Positions 33,076 through 41,543 of a stretch of DNA of 64,000 bases are shown here, piece by piece. A model generated the notes under the pieces. That model was given only the letters and a program-made list of their open reading frames with translations, was not told the origin of the DNA and searched no databases. Origin of the DNA: Siphonodentalium dalli (taxonomy: Eukaryota; Mollusca; Scaphopoda; Gadilida; Siphonodentaliidae); assembly GCA_032622095.1 (NCBI GenBank), contig CP136062.1:39310918-39374917 (forward strand), given 5' to 3'. The translations under genes and the position numbers were made by a program. The stretch's first letter is position 1. The number at the start of each line of letters is the position of its first letter.

Positions 33076-33936
33076 AATACCCTGTTTCATAAATCTCTCC
33101 GTTATAACGAATAATTCGCGCGTCCAACGTTCATCGTATTCTCTCTGAAACGTCCTGCGTAGGTACGATATCCTAACTAAATCCTCCACTTTGAAGGTAT
33201 ATTTTAGTAGTTTGTTAACCTCGTTGGTTTGATATAGTAAATTCCATAGGGCTGCAGAGTCATCTCGTTTAACGCTCGCCGGTCGTCTCTTGATAGTGCG
33301 ATGATAGGTATTATTATAACTTTCGGTAACTTGGGCGAGTACGTTGACCCATTTATGCGTTTGATTATGGGTCATATAGCGGGTGAGCCGCATTTTTATA
33401 CTTTTAATCGCTCGTTCCGCATAGTTGGCTTTACCGATATTGTTGGTGGTAAAATAATCAACGCGTTTAGATTTAAGGTATCTTTTGAATTGAACATTGA
33501 CGTACTCAGTGCCGGGGTCAGATCTTATCTTTTGCGGAACTCTTCCATCTGAGAATATAGTTTCAAAAGCTCGTACTATTTCCTTAGCGGTCTTCGTCCG
33601 CAGCGGTACGGTCCATACGTATTTAGACATAATATCTATAGCCAAAGCGAAATATAAATAACCGTCATTATCGAGGCCGTACTTTTCCATATACGCGGTG
33701 TCTACGTCCCATTGATAATCCACGGCCGGCGCTACGACTTTCCTTCTCCGGAACTTTCGTTTGTCTTTGTGTAGGGAATAGCTTTCTTGTTTAGAAAGCC
33801 AATCTTTTATTTTGTTTCAATTCAACACGAATTTACCTTCCTTACGCGTTATTCTATACAGCTTGTCGGCTCCAGCGTACGCAGCTGCGTGGGTGGGGTC
33901 ATAATATATAGTCTTCAGGTACTCTTTGTATTTCAT
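32887..33936 (-). pseudogene. Polinton integrase (retroviral-like)
   Basis: Joins element ends to target DNA. The start is the ATG at 33936 (MKYKEYLKTIYYDP), which overlaps the stop of the upstream gene as ATGA. N-terminal AAAYAGADKLYRITRK and WLSKQESYSLHKDKRKF are typical of Polinton integrases. An in-frame TGA at 33817-33819 breaks it. The catalytic core has FALAIDIMSKYVW, IRSDPGTEY and NYAERAIKSIK as the D, D and E of the DDE triad, then the SH3-like VEDLVRISYLRRTFQREYDE. After FVITERFMKQG the residues become Pro/Gly-rich low-complexity sequence, so the native C terminus is missing or displaced. Confidence 0.93.
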
Positions 33937-34247
33937 AATTTCAACCACTTAAGCCTTTTCTGTTTAGATGATTTAATTCTCTTTCGCTTCAGCGGAATTC
34001 CGGGCGGCGGTGGTAAGGAGATACCTGAACCTAATTGCGTTTTATACGCCTCTGTTTGAGTGGACCGGGTGGCGACTTCTTCTTCAGATTTATTGCTTTC
34101 CTTTATTGGGTATTCAGGTTTAATTCGGGGTTCGTGAGTATCAGTTTTTATCTCCTTATAGTCGTTATTTACGACTTCGTCCCCAGTTGTTTCACCCGAC
34201 AGTAGGTGTTGAAATCTTTCATTCGATAGTAATACCATCTTTTTCAT
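33933..34247 (-). CDS. Small charged Polinton protein upstream of integrase
   Basis: 104 residues, intact. It starts MKKMVLLSNERFQHLLSG, a short helical N terminus. The middle is acidic and Ser/Thr-rich, then PPPPG, and the end is strongly basic (LKRKRIKSSKQKRLKWLKL). Its stop overlaps the integrase ATG (ATGA), as in compact viral gene clusters. Small proteins with an MxxMVLL-ERF-like start sit next to the integrase in some Polintons as I recall them, but I cannot name a function. A DNA-binding or core role would fit the basic tail. Confidence 0.65.
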   Translation of the reverse strand: MKKMVLLSNERFQHLLSGETTGDEVVNNDYKEIKTDTHEPRIKPEYPIKESNKSEEEVATRSTQTEAYKTQLGSGISLPPPPGIPLKRKRIKSSKQKRLKWLKL

Positions 34248-34289
34248 CTCGACTCTACGCGTTCACAGGCGCATATGGTTAGATATTTT

Positions 34290-34917
34290 TTATGCGTTCT
34301 GATATATAATAGTATCCTCGCCCGGAAATATTTTGGATCTTACTTGATATGTATCGCTAGATGTAGGCGCTAAATCGAGTACTAGGTACCCGAAATTTGC
34401 TGAGGTGGCGTCCCTATACACGTCTAATATAAATTTACTTTGTCCCGGAAAAGCCTGCCGGGCTAAATACTGCAACTGGGTAACGTCTCGAGGATTCTTC
34501 ATAAGCACGTTTATATGAGTATTGAGATTGATTGTTCTTCCTCACCGCCCCTTGTTGAATTGGTTTTGATTCAGATATATCACCGTCAGATTGCGGTGAT
34601 GCATACCTTTCACAAATAGATTCTCCATCTCGCTCGATGATAACACGGTATCCATCAAGTCATCCAAAACGACCACGTTACATTTATTCGAATTTGATAT
34701 ATCTCTCAAATCTTTTTCATCGGGTACACCCTCGCGATACGAAATAAACGAGAGTTCTCTAGCTATTTGATCGTACAAAGGTTGATATATTCCGTAACAA
34801 TATAGTACACGATCTGGTGCTTGTGAGAACATTTCAACAAACGATACAACCAGTAGTTTTTCCCGAAAACGTAGCTCCGGAAATAGCGATCGACGTGTTG
34901 CTCGTAAAAGGATACAT
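34290..34917 (-). pseudogene. Polinton packaging ATPase (A32/FtsK-HerA type)
   Basis: Genome-packaging ATPase of the virus-like lineage. From the ATG at 34917 the sequence begins MYPFTSNTSIAISGATFSGK and continues into Thr, giving Walker A (GATFSGKT). Walker B is NVVVLDDLMD, followed by KGMHHRNLTVIYLNQNQF, and the C-terminal part is MKNPRDVTQLQYLARQAFPG. The three parts lie in different frames: shifts occur just after Walker A, before MFSQAPDRVLYC, and between 34542 and 34508. The total matches the usual length of about 210 residues. No capsid gene accompanies it in this copy. Confidence 0.9.
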
Positions 34918-35192
34918 AGTTGAATAACCGTTATCGGCGGTATTAGTGCTAATTTATATATGTGAGAAAAGGTAAGAGAGATATATCGATCGAATAGAGG
35001 GGGGGAATAATAAAAGACGAATACACAATAATTAAATACGTATATTGTTTAATCCATTATAGAATACAGTACTTCCGTTGAACGCTCCAAGAGAAAGTTG
35101 GTTCCTTGCCACGAGCTCTGATATTAGTTTTTTTTTTTGTATGTCTGATACCCCGGTTGGGTGGGCGGGATACGTGTTCATAAACGTCCGCT
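34918..35192. other. Gap between ATPase and PC4-like gene
   Basis: AT-rich with a G run near 34999 and a T run near 35131; no gene seen. The adenovirus-like protease often found near the ATPase in Polintons is not here. Confidence 0.4.
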
Positions 35193-35948
35193 TCAGAGTA
35201 CTTCTTTTCGAATATCAGACTCGGTGATAACGATATTTTGAAATTGTTCGTAGGTCACCGTCCTTTCAATATTTTTGGCTTCGTCTTTAAACACACGAAA
35301 TAACTCGCTTTCATCAGTTGTATTGAAAGTGATAGCGAATAACTCCGGCCACATTTGGTTCGGCTGTAAACACACGTCGTGATCGTTTTGGCTGGGTCTG
35401 TTATTTATACAGCCGTAACAAGTTTTTTCCACTTCAACGCGTAATTGCTTTCGAACCAGTTCGGCGTAAATATTAATTAACAATCCACGTAGATCGTCGC
35501 AGTGTGTGGCCGGAACGGGTGTTAATAGCTCTTCCTGTTCCTTTATACTTTGGTCTATATTCTGTATATTCTTCTTCAATTCGTCCAATTCTTGAGTTTT
35601 GAGAGTGATTCCGTACGATGACGGGTTGAGATTTCCGTCGTTTCGATAAAACTTGCGGATATGTATTAGGGTACATCCCGCGTAAATACAAACGTTAATA
35701 TATCTGTCCCTTCCCAAGTAAATCATATCCATTTCCGTCCCGTCTATTCCTTGAATACGACTGTGAATTTCGTATTCGATAACGGCTAAGTTCGTTCTAA
35801 GAATTTCGTATTCTCCAATATGCAGACTGATACCGGTTTTGGAAGGTTTAAGGTTTCCATCCTGCGTGTAATATCTCCTTATATGCACATTCACTATACC
35901 TTGGTAGGAAGACACGTCTGCGTAAATATCTCTACCGAGGTAAATCAT
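35193..35948 (-). CDS. Protein with two PC4-like domains and a Cys motif
   Basis: 251 residues, no break. Residues 1-52 and 75-123 are two copies of one domain: IYLGRDIYADVSSYQG and IYLGRDRYINVCIYAG, then HIRRYYTQDGNLKPS / HIRKFYRNDGNLNPS, then GISL or GITL. The pattern (strand, V-x-x-Y-x-G, R-x-Y/F-Y, G-x-L-x-P-x-x-x-G-I-x-L) is that of the transcriptional coactivator p15/PC4 fold, which binds single-stranded DNA and melts duplex. A helical, probably coiled segment follows (residues 123-145), then a Cys/His motif (C177, C180, H190, C193: CYGCINNRPSQNDHDVC). Single-strand binding during protein-primed replication is a natural role (inference). Confidence 0.8.
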   Translation of the reverse strand: MIYLGRDIYADVSSYQGIVNVHIRRYYTQDGNLKPSKTGISLHIGEYEILRTNLAVIEYEIHSRIQGIDGTEMDMIYLGRDRYINVCIYAGCTLIHIRKFYRNDGNLNPSSYGITLKTQELDELKKNIQNIDQSIKEQEELLTPVPATHCDDLRGLLINIYAELVRKQLRVEVEKTCYGCINNRPSQNDHDVCLQPNQMWPELFAITFNTTDESELFRVFKDEAKNIERTVTYEQFQNIVITESDIRKEVL

Positions 35949-36099
35949 TTTGTGCTTGGAGAAAATAATAGAATATACTAAACGGTTGTGTTATGTTCGT
36001 ACTTTATATACCGGGTATCTGAACTGGCTCGAACCGGTTTTATCCAGAATACCTCCCGCTCAGCGTTATTGTGGGTGTGTTATATATAGATCTTCCTAA

Positions 36100-36363
36100 T
36101 TAGGTTATAGATACTTCGCTGATAGTGCGTTGCATAGACGAAGCCGGTAGCATATAACCCAGGCATCCGCTTACTAAACTCGTCCAGAATGCCGTTCGAT
36201 TTGTTCCTGCACTTAGATTTACCAAGCTTACGACGATCACTATCATAATAACGGTTACCTGGCAGAAATATACAATTTGCGCACGAGAAATTTCTCTACC
36301 CATACAATCCCATTTAGTCGACCTGTTGGACGGCGCTCTCTCTATAGTGTCAACGTCATCCAT
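36100..36363 (-). CDS. Small two-helix membrane protein
   Basis: 87 residues, intact. A polar N terminus containing WDCMGREISRAQ is followed by a hydrophobic segment (residues about 28-50, VTVIMIVIVVSLVNL). A second, shorter one runs at residues 58-72 with AFWTSLVSGCLGYMLP. The spacing suggests two membrane passes. Polinton gene clusters often include such small membrane proteins, but I cannot assign a function. It is on the same strand as the genes on both sides. Confidence 0.6.
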   Translation of the reverse strand: MDDVDTIERAPSNRSTKWDCMGREISRAQIVYFCQVTVIMIVIVVSLVNLSAGTNRTAFWTSLVSGCLGYMLPASSMQRTISEVSIT

Positions 36364-36421
36364 CGCACGAAGTGATTAGGGAACTGTCGGGTGTACTGCC
36401 CTCGTATTTCCTTATAAGTAA

Positions 36422-37084
36422 TTATTTTTGTGACGTTTCGGAATAACCGCATAAAATTCTGTTAATATTACGTCGGGTAATATTTTTCATCTCTGCCGCA
36501 TTTACGTTCCCATCGAGTATGATAACGGGAGCCGGTGCTAAAAACTTGGATTGTTTTATAAGCCATTCCTCGTGCAATTGGTGAAGCGATTGAATATATT
36601 CAAAGTTTATCATCTCTTCCTCCTTTCTGGCTCGTGTTTTAATCCTCTCAGCGACAACTTCCGGTTTTGTTCGTCAATATAGAATAAGGTTGGCTTTTAT
36701 ATACGAGTTTTCCAGAAGGCACATAAACCATTCCGTCAAAATATTATATTCTATATCGGTCAGGTTGCCGCTTCGAAACAGATTTTGTGTAAATATATAA
36801 TGTCCGCTGTATAGTGACCTTTCCATAAGTTTTATCGGCTTGGTAGTTTCTTGTTTGTGGCGCTTGGTAGAAGTCAATTGAATGTATGACTGAAACGTCA
36901 TTGCCCACCTTTTTGCGTTGGTATACATTAATTCCAAAGCGTTGACACCTTCTATATTCCTCCATCGTTCAACCGGTTCTGCCTTTATACTCACTCGCGG
37001 ATCCTCTTGAAAATAACTAAGGAAAGTCGTTTTTCCCGCGCCTATATTGCCTTCTACGCACACTGTGTATTTGCTTCCTTCCAT
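36422..37084 (-). pseudogene. Deoxynucleoside kinase (dNK/TK2-like), one in-frame stop
   Basis: Phosphorylates deoxynucleosides in the salvage pathway. Length is 220 residues, as in the dCK/dGK/TK2/insect dNK family. P-loop: VCVEGNIGAGKTTFLSYF. Then AEPVERWRNIEGVNALELMY, RWAMTFQSYIQLT (the family signature around the substrate site) and LMERSLYSGHYIF (DRS/ERS-type motif). The lid region is ERIKTRARKEEE with its arginines. A TGA at 36674-36676 interrupts the same frame about 60% of the way along; sequence on both sides is well preserved, so the loss is recent. The gene is intronless and lies among same-strand Polinton genes. Confidence 0.92.
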
Positions 37085-37098
37085 TTTTTTTGTTGTTG

Positions 37099-37203
37099 CT
37101 AGAATGACACAAAAATTTCCGTAAAAGATAACTTCGTATCTATATCCGGTATAACGTCCCAGTATAGATCTGGTTGGTCCTCCGGTGATGCTATATTATC
37201 CAT
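37099..37203 (-). CDS. 34-residue acidic mini-protein
   Basis: This frame starts at the ATG inside TAATG, which overlaps the stop of the 101-residue gene upstream, and ends just before the kinase start. Sequence: MDNIASPEDQPDLYWDVIPD, then DIDTKLSFTEIF. It is acidic, with no known domain. The overlapping start suggests translation coupled to its neighbour, but a chance frame cannot be excluded. Confidence 0.35.
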   Translation of the reverse strand: MDNIASPEDQPDLYWDVIPDIDTKLSFTEIFVSF

Positions 37204-37508
37204 TATAGGTTCTTTTTCCGGATATATGTCTGTTCTGGGTTGAAGGTTTTGTTTGCGCCTCCTTGATACTTTTGATAGTACGCTATATTGCTGGGTTGAT
37301 ACCGCATTTTACTTTTTAGACGCAGAATAGCCGGTCGATATAGAGTGTTGGCCGCTACTTTCTTGGTATTATTCTTTATTCTTTGATCTATTATATGTGC
37401 TCGTAATATAACCGCGTTATATATTCCTTTTATAGTACCAATATATAGCATAGGGATATTTTTATCAGCGATATCCGCTAATAATTTGGTTACTCGAACG
37501 GCTTTCAT
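37203..37508 (-). CDS. Basic 101-residue Polinton protein
   Basis: An intact frame and the first gene of the minus-strand cluster, about 130 bases inside the right terminal repeat. MKAVRVTKLLADIADKNIPM is followed by LYIGTIKGIYNAVILRAH and a Lys/Arg-rich, Tyr-rich second half (RPAILRLKSKMRYQPSN, GGANKTFNPEQTYIRKKNL). It is strongly basic, with no membrane segment. I do not recognise it. Nucleic-acid binding would fit the composition. Confidence 0.55.
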   Translation of the reverse strand: MKAVRVTKLLADIADKNIPMLYIGTIKGIYNAVILRAHIIDQRIKNNTKKVAANTLYRPAILRLKSKMRYQPSNIAYYQKYQGGANKTFNPEQTYIRKKNL

Positions 37509-37639
37509 TTATCTTCTATATAATATCTTCCCCTTTGTGATCATAGCCGCTATGATAATACGTTGTTAGCTGTACTACTTTTGATGCTGGGGGGGAATTA
37601 TATAAGACGTGTTACTGTAGTGTGTGACCTTGTTGCGGC

Positions 37640-38178
37640 GTGCTTATCTCATTAACCGATTTGTTGTAACTGAACTGACTGCTGTTTGCCGATCACGCGC
37701 TATTCTCGTGATAACCTTGACCGATTTGTTGTGGAAATTTTTGTTTGCCTATTACTTAGACGTACGCGCCCCCCCCCCGATCACGCGCTAATGTCGTGAT
37801 AACCCGGCCACGATCACGCGCTATTGTCGTGATAACCGTCGCCGACTTGTTGCGGAATATTTTGCTTGCCCTTGACCTAGAGATACGCGCGTTGTTTACG
37901 CGCTATTCTGGTGATAACCTTGGCCGGTTTGTTATATATAACCTAGACATACACACCCGTGATGCCGCGTTATTCTCGTGATAACCTTGGCCGATTTGTT
38001 GTGGAATATATAGTTTACCCGTGACCTAGACATATTACACCCGTGATCACGCGCTATTGTCGTGATAACCTTCACCGATATACACCCACGCGTCGTGTCC
38101 TATAACCCCTGATGGCACAGGAACAGGCGCTCAAATCAACAATCAAACGGTATACTAGAATACTCTTCCTATACTACT
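37640..38178 (-). repeat. Polinton right terminal inverted repeat with inner tandem array
   Basis: Inverted match to the left end. About six copies of GTGATAACCTTGRCCGATTT occur, with partners near 37712, 37796, 37833, 37911, 37979 and 38063. Copy number and spacing differ from the left end, so the two arrays have changed independently. Confidence 0.92.
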
Positions 38179-38184
38179 ATCATG
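38179..38184. repeat. Polinton target-site duplication, right
   Basis: ATCATG directly follows the terminal ATACTACT of the element and is identical to the left copy. Confidence 0.95.
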
Positions 38185-38287
38185 CATAACTTTGTGGTAA
38201 TACATGACTCATGATACATTACCCTTGAGAACAAAATAAACACGATTTGTGACATTAACTAAATTACGACACCACCTCCGTGTACGT

Positions 38288-38365
38288 GGTATCGCCAAAC
38301 TGGAGGGTATCACCAAACCGGAGGGTATCACCAAACCCGAGGGTATCGCCAAACCCGAGAATTGT
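38288..38365. repeat. 19-bp tandem repeat, four copies
   Basis: GAGGGTATCRCCAAACCC repeats four times with one or two changes. No gene. Confidence 0.9.
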
Positions 38366-38560
38366 GGTTTTGATAAATGAACATATCTTCCCGCAGATAA
38401 AGCTATATATCTCCCAGTTAAAATGTGATATCCACTATTCAAAACATAATTTCGCAAAGCAGAATGTCCCCCCAATGGGAAAGCGACCACAGCTTGCTCT
38501 CACTCCGATAAATTTAATAGAAATTCTGACTCATTTCCCATTTTATTATAAATAGTAGAC

Positions 38561-39640
38561 ACTTTTTGACGTTACGAGTTCGTTTGAAACATAATTATAA
38601 GTCATAGATGGCGGATAATGCGTGTATCAATAGAAAAATATATGTTTAATTAACCATATAATTGTCTAGCCTGCAGAGCGGTTCGCAAATATTATATATG
38701 CGTCCAAGTGTGGGTACCCACCATAATTTCGGGTATCAACGCCGCAGATCGGGATGTCGCCAAACGCAGATCTGGGATCATTCGGACAGGCCGGCACTTG
38801 GATCATCTTTAGGGTGGGGTGAATGTGTAAGGGTGGAAACGTGTATGTTTGTTATTGTCTTATGTATTATGGGCTATTCTGTGTTATTCCACATTATAGG
38901 CCCAGAACTGTACACCTAATGGAAACATTAAATCAGTGTAAATCATGAGTTAGCAGGGACATGGATACAGGGTCCCCGTTGGGGGTGTTTACCCGTTGTT
39001 TCTAAATGCACACCCTTCCAGTAACTTTTATTTGCACCCCATGTCAGGTTCGAGTTTTCATCAAAGTTGGACGAACTCATTATAAACTCGATGAAAACTC
39101 GAACCTAACATGGGGGTGCAAACAGTTACTGGAAGGGGTGCATTAAGAAACTATAGGCGAACACCCACAACAGGGACCCTCTAGCCACGTCCCTGCTAGC
39201 TCATGATTTACACTGATTTAATGTTTCCTTTCGTTGTACTGTTCCGGTCCTATAATGTCGAATAACACAAAATAGCCTTGTAATATTAATATGATATTAG
39301 AACATAAAACCCAAACAAACAAACACGTTTTCATCCGTGCACATGCACCCCCACCCTAAAGATGATCCATGTGCCGGCCGTGTCCGAATGATAATTGGGA
39401 TATTTTCATTCGCATCTTTGACATCCCAGATCAGCGTTTGGCGGCATCACGATATGCGGCGTTGATACCCTAAATTATGGTGGGTACCCACACTAGAACA
39501 CATATATAATTTTTGCGAACCGCTCTGCAGGCTAGAACATTTTATGGTTAATTAAACATATATTTTTCTATTGCTACACGCATTATCCGCCATCTATGGC
39601 TTATAATTATGTTTCAAACGAACTCGTAACGTCAAAAAGT
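38561..39640. mobile_element. Foldback element, arms about 0.5 kb
   Basis: The whole 1080-bp stretch is an inverted repeat. ACTTTTTGACGTTACGAGTT at the left pairs with AACTCGTAACGTCAAAAAGT at the right, and the match continues through GTGGGTACCCACCATAATTT, CGCTCTGCAGG and GAAAACTCGAACCT to the centre near 39100. The arms differ by substitutions and small indels at roughly a few percent to 10% by eye. No long frame lies inside. No target duplication was identified with confidence. This is a Foldback-type or dimeric MITE structure. Confidence 0.92.
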
Positions 39641-39900
39641 TTTATTGTGCTCAAATATGTTAACACTAGCGTTCAAATTGTCTGCAACGCTGGTGTTCAG
39701 ATCTTAACGCAAGTGTTCAACTTATAACACTAGTGATCAACACACCAGATCAATAAAGTTAACATTAGTGTTCAGCATTTGAAGGCATAATGGTGTTCAG
39801 AACACATGCAACAGATATCAAACGGTAAATTTGCGTTCCAATAGGCAATATTGAACACTAGTGTTAAGATTTTGGTAATAATTGTGAACAGTGACGTTAT
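39641..39900. repeat. Cluster of ACTAGTGTT-like short palindromes
   Basis: Variants of AACACTAGTGTTCA recur about ten times in 250 bases (for example AACACTAGCGTTCA, AACGCAAGTGTTCA, AACACTAGTGATCA and GAACACTAGTGTTA), at irregular spacing. No gene. This may be a decayed simple repeat. Confidence 0.7.
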
Positions 39901-40180
39901 CAGGAGGTAAATACTTATGTTCAACGCAGCCATAAACTAGAATGGAATATATTTGATTACCTTATATGTATCCCAATAGGTATAACCGTATACCCTATTC
40001 ATGACAGGAGCATCCTGAAATTTTGCGAAGATGCTGTGCAAAGGCATACTCTTAGATATGCGAGTTCCCCATAGGGAGCCTTGCATATATAAGATAACTA
40101 AAAATATTTACCTTTACCTTGCATGCCTAATCCAGTGCATTCCCTAATATATTCGAGGCTTCCTGTGGGACTTTGTGTAC

Positions 40181-40310
40181 TAGTCAGGGAGCCAAACTCG
40201 AGAATGTTACTTTCGTTAAACTTGGAGGGTAGAAGCTGACAACAGGCTAATTTCTAGTCACATAGACCCAATAAACACCCTCAGCCCTGTTGTCACCCTC
40301 TACATCGCAT
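40181..40310 (+). repeat. Left terminal inverted repeat of the 8.8-kb element
   Basis: 15 perfect terminal bases, then interrupted similarity to the right end. It ends around CCTGTTGTCACCCTCTA. Confidence 0.75.
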
Positions 40311-41543
40311 ATTTTACGAATTTTAGACGTTTTAAAAGTGTCGTTTTTTAGCTAAAATATTGACAACGAACGTTATGATGTCGGCGTTCCGTAGACGTTA
40401 TAGTGACGTCATGAATCGATCGTAGGATTATTGATCACTTACCTGGATAATTTTGACTTAGAAATGCGCCGTTAAGTCGACCAAACCACAATTTGTGTAA
40501 GTGTGAGCAAATAATCAAATAATTTGTTGATGCATGAAATGAAATTATGGCCCAAAACAAAGTTTATTTTTCAATATCGTGTCCGTACGCATCATTTGTT
40601 GGTGTCAAAAAGTCAAATATCAGACGACACAGCGTTCATGAGTCTGTGTGTTTATATGATTATATGTCACATATTGTATCAAGAGAAACACATATAAGTG
40701 TCATGTACGACATATATTTTATAAATATGTCAATAAATAAAATGATTTGCACAGGTAGTAAGCATGTTGTCTAATTTCGTGCAATTTTTTTCAAATTCAC
40801 CCCAAAGTCCTCGCCGATTTTTTTGTAAAACTACGGAACGCCGATTCATTCATAATTATAAGCCAGCAAATGGCTGTAGATGCGATTTCGACCGCTGTTT
40901 ATACATGCGGGTGTTGCGTTGTCTTAAGTATATCTTTATTGCCTCCTTCTATGGAGATATTGAATATATTACACTAATATGTACAGAAGACAGTAGATAT
41001 AATTATATGGTTTCTTAGAGAAAGAACATGAATATTGAAGATATTTAAAGTATTTTAGCTCTGAATGCTTGTCAGAGTGTATAAGGAAATACTCACGATG
41101 GCATACCATACCCCGTACTAATTAAAAACTGCCATGAAATAGGTTGTTTTTTCATGTTGATGGGAAATGTGAACTTAAGCTTAATTTTGGCTGGACATAG
41201 TCAATAGTTCAATTTAAGCCACTTGTTCAGCGTAGAGTGTCTGATGAGATTTTCACTTTTCACTTTTTTGTTGAACATTGTTTTGTTATTGTTTTGCGTT
41301 ATCTTTGACAATTTTGTTTTGTTTTGTTTTGTTACACAAGATTTTGATGAAAACAACTGCATAACGTGGAAGAATTTACAGAAAAATGGTGGGACAAATA
41401 CAGTGAGTATACATTTAATTCCATTCAGTTTTCGTTAATATTTGTTCCTGTTCATGTTCGGTATATTTTGCCACTTTTTTATTACTATTCCTTAAATAAT
41501 TAAATCCTTAATAATATGAATTTGTTTACTTTACAGATTAATC
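40311..41543. other. 5' region of the transposon gene, with a leader intron
   Basis: A full CRE-like palindrome, TGACGTCA, lies at 40404-40411. GTGAGT at 41403 and TTTACTTTACAG ending at 41536 can form an intron of about 134 bases, so a short non-coding leader exon probably ends at 41402. Short frames here are not recognised. Confidence 0.45.

Larger units (their letters stand above)
24203..38178. mobile_element. Polinton (Maverick), 13,976 bp, decayed
   Basis: A self-synthesising virus-like DNA transposon. The ends are inverted copies starting AGTAGTATAGGAAGAG (26 identical terminal bases; AG start as in other Polintons), with 6-bp ATCATG duplications. The gene set is diagnostic: protein-primed family-B DNA polymerase, retroviral-like integrase and A32-type packaging ATPase. 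It also has a PC4-like protein, a membrane protein and a deoxynucleoside kinase. The known hallmark capsid proteins and adenovirus-like protease are not seen, and the length is short of the usual 15-20 kb. All large genes are interrupted. The flanks rejoin to match a repeat copy at 23950-24090. Confidence 0.97.
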
